From assembly GCA_032718865.1 (NCBI GenBank), contig JALUTQ010000003.1, positions 1,270,001 through 1,334,000 on the forward strand: 64,000 nt of DNA. The letters are read 5' to 3'. A program made the position numbers and the translations under genes. This DNA comes from Tilletia caries. Taxonomy: Eukaryota; Basidiomycota; Exobasidiomycetes; Tilletiales; Tilletiaceae. Of this stretch, positions 63,471 through 64,000 are shown one piece after another. The first letter of the stretch is position 1, and every line of letters starts with the position of its first letter. Below the pieces are notes generated by a model. That model saw nothing but the letters and a program-made list of their open reading frames with translations, was not told where the DNA came from and ran no database searches.

Positions 63471-64000
63471 CAGTCGCTGGTCAGTGAGTGATATATCTGA
63501 ACCAAAATTTTGGCGATCACCTCTCGAGTAACGTGATCACAACACAACCACCTTTGATCACTTGAAAGGAACGATAGTAGAGATAGTCATGCATATTCTC
63601 CAGCTTTCAGATTGTGGATTGGTGTAGTTGCTGACCATAGAGGTTGGTGAACAGTGATCTGCCAAATGAGGTAAAAGAGGGGTCAGTGAGTGATAGACTT
63701 TCTGTTGTCAAAACTTGGTCACACCCACTTGAGAAATTTTCAGCCTTGCCACGTGGAAACCGCGCGTCCAGAGATACGCGTCGCGGTATGGACGGCGGAG
63801 CCGCAATCGCTTTAAACGACAGTCAAGATGCCATCCTCAGACAGTGCAATAAGCGGCGCGTCAATCAGCGAAGGTGAGCAGCGGGTCCAGCAGGCGGTGC
63901 GCATGCACCAGAAGGGGGGGTTCAGCGTTTTAGCAGCAGCAGAACAGACAGGCGATGTGCAGGCTACAGTCTACCGCCGGCTCAAAGGCACTGCTTACCT
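63471..64000 (+). mobile_element. Pogo/Fot1-like Tc1-mariner element, 5' part
   Basis: TA at 63469-63470, then CAGTCGCTGGTCAGTGAGTG. A second GGGTCAGTGAGTGATAG copy lies at 63678. These are direct subterminal repeats, perhaps transposase-binding sites. A matching terminus is at 42207. The element runs off the window. Confidence 0.65.
63828..64000 (+). CDS. Pogo-family transposase, N-terminal HTH, partial
   Basis: ATG at 63828: MPSSDSAISGASISEGEQRV, then QQAVRMHQKGGFSVLAAAEQ and TGDVQATVYRRLKGTAYL, to the last base. This is the HTH_psq type domain (I..AI.....G..S...AA...GV...T+..RL.G) that starts Fot1/pogo transposases. No damage in the visible 57 codons. The CENP-B-type HTH and DDE domain would lie beyond 64000. 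Confidence 0.75.
   Translation, partial: MPSSDSAISGASISEGEQRVQQAVRMHQKGGFSVLAAAEQTGDVQATVYRRLKGTAY

Overview
The window is nuclear DNA of a filamentous basidiomycete, most likely an Agaricomycete. The evidence is short spliceosomal introns (about 50-90 bp, GTRAGT...YAG), a histone H3 gene with two introns, remnants of DBP4, TFIIH p52 and tetraspanin genes, and a transposon fauna typical of that class (KDZ, MULE, PIF/Harbinger, pogo, Helitron, tyrosine-recombinase retroelements, many hAT-like MITEs). The species cannot be told from the sequence. Most of the window is mobile DNA in layers, with few intact genes.

Layout. 1-3.8 kb: two decayed MULE transposases plus an inverted fragment of the second. 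3.9-6.2 kb: an RT/RNase H pseudogene split by a 758-bp hAT-like MITE. 6.5-8.2 kb: a DBP4 (DEAD-box helicase) pseudogene. 9.7-16 kb: the cleanest coding block, with a 272-aa finger protein divergent from a 648-aa orphan protein, then a 215-aa finger protein. 16-21.2 kb: a run of same-strand gene pieces (aldehyde dehydrogenase, phosphoglucomutase-like, SGF29-like, a complete divergent histone H3, tetraspanin, TFIIH p52). 22-25 kb: a nearly intact KDZ transposase on that same strand. 26-29 kb: a kinase fragment and a Gag-like ORF. 29.3-35.1 kb: AT-rich MITEs, an unknown gene and a Helitron N-terminal gene, both cut by hAT-like MITEs. 35.2-37.5 kb: an LTR pair around an FHA-domain ORF, with a tRNA-derived primer-binding site. 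38-39.5 kb: a mitochondrial LAGLIDADG gene inserted in a MITE (NUMT). 40-48 kb: two Harbinger relics and hAT MITEs. 49-54 kb: nested MITEs and unknown ORFs. 56-58 kb: a tyrosine recombinase split and inverted, and a zinc-ribbon-like ORF. 60.2-63.4 kb: a 3.2-kb inverted duplication. 63.5 kb to the end: the start of a pogo/Fot1 element.

How it fits together. Five hAT-like MITE insertions show 8-bp target-site duplications with matching terminal repeats: four are exact and non-adjacent, one of these sits beside another exact insertion, and two more match at 7 of 8 positions. They allow insertion order to be read. Gag-like, RT/RNase H and tyrosine-recombinase relics, found separately, are the three parts expected of a DIRS-like element. 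All homology calls come from reading translated sequence by eye; no database search was run.
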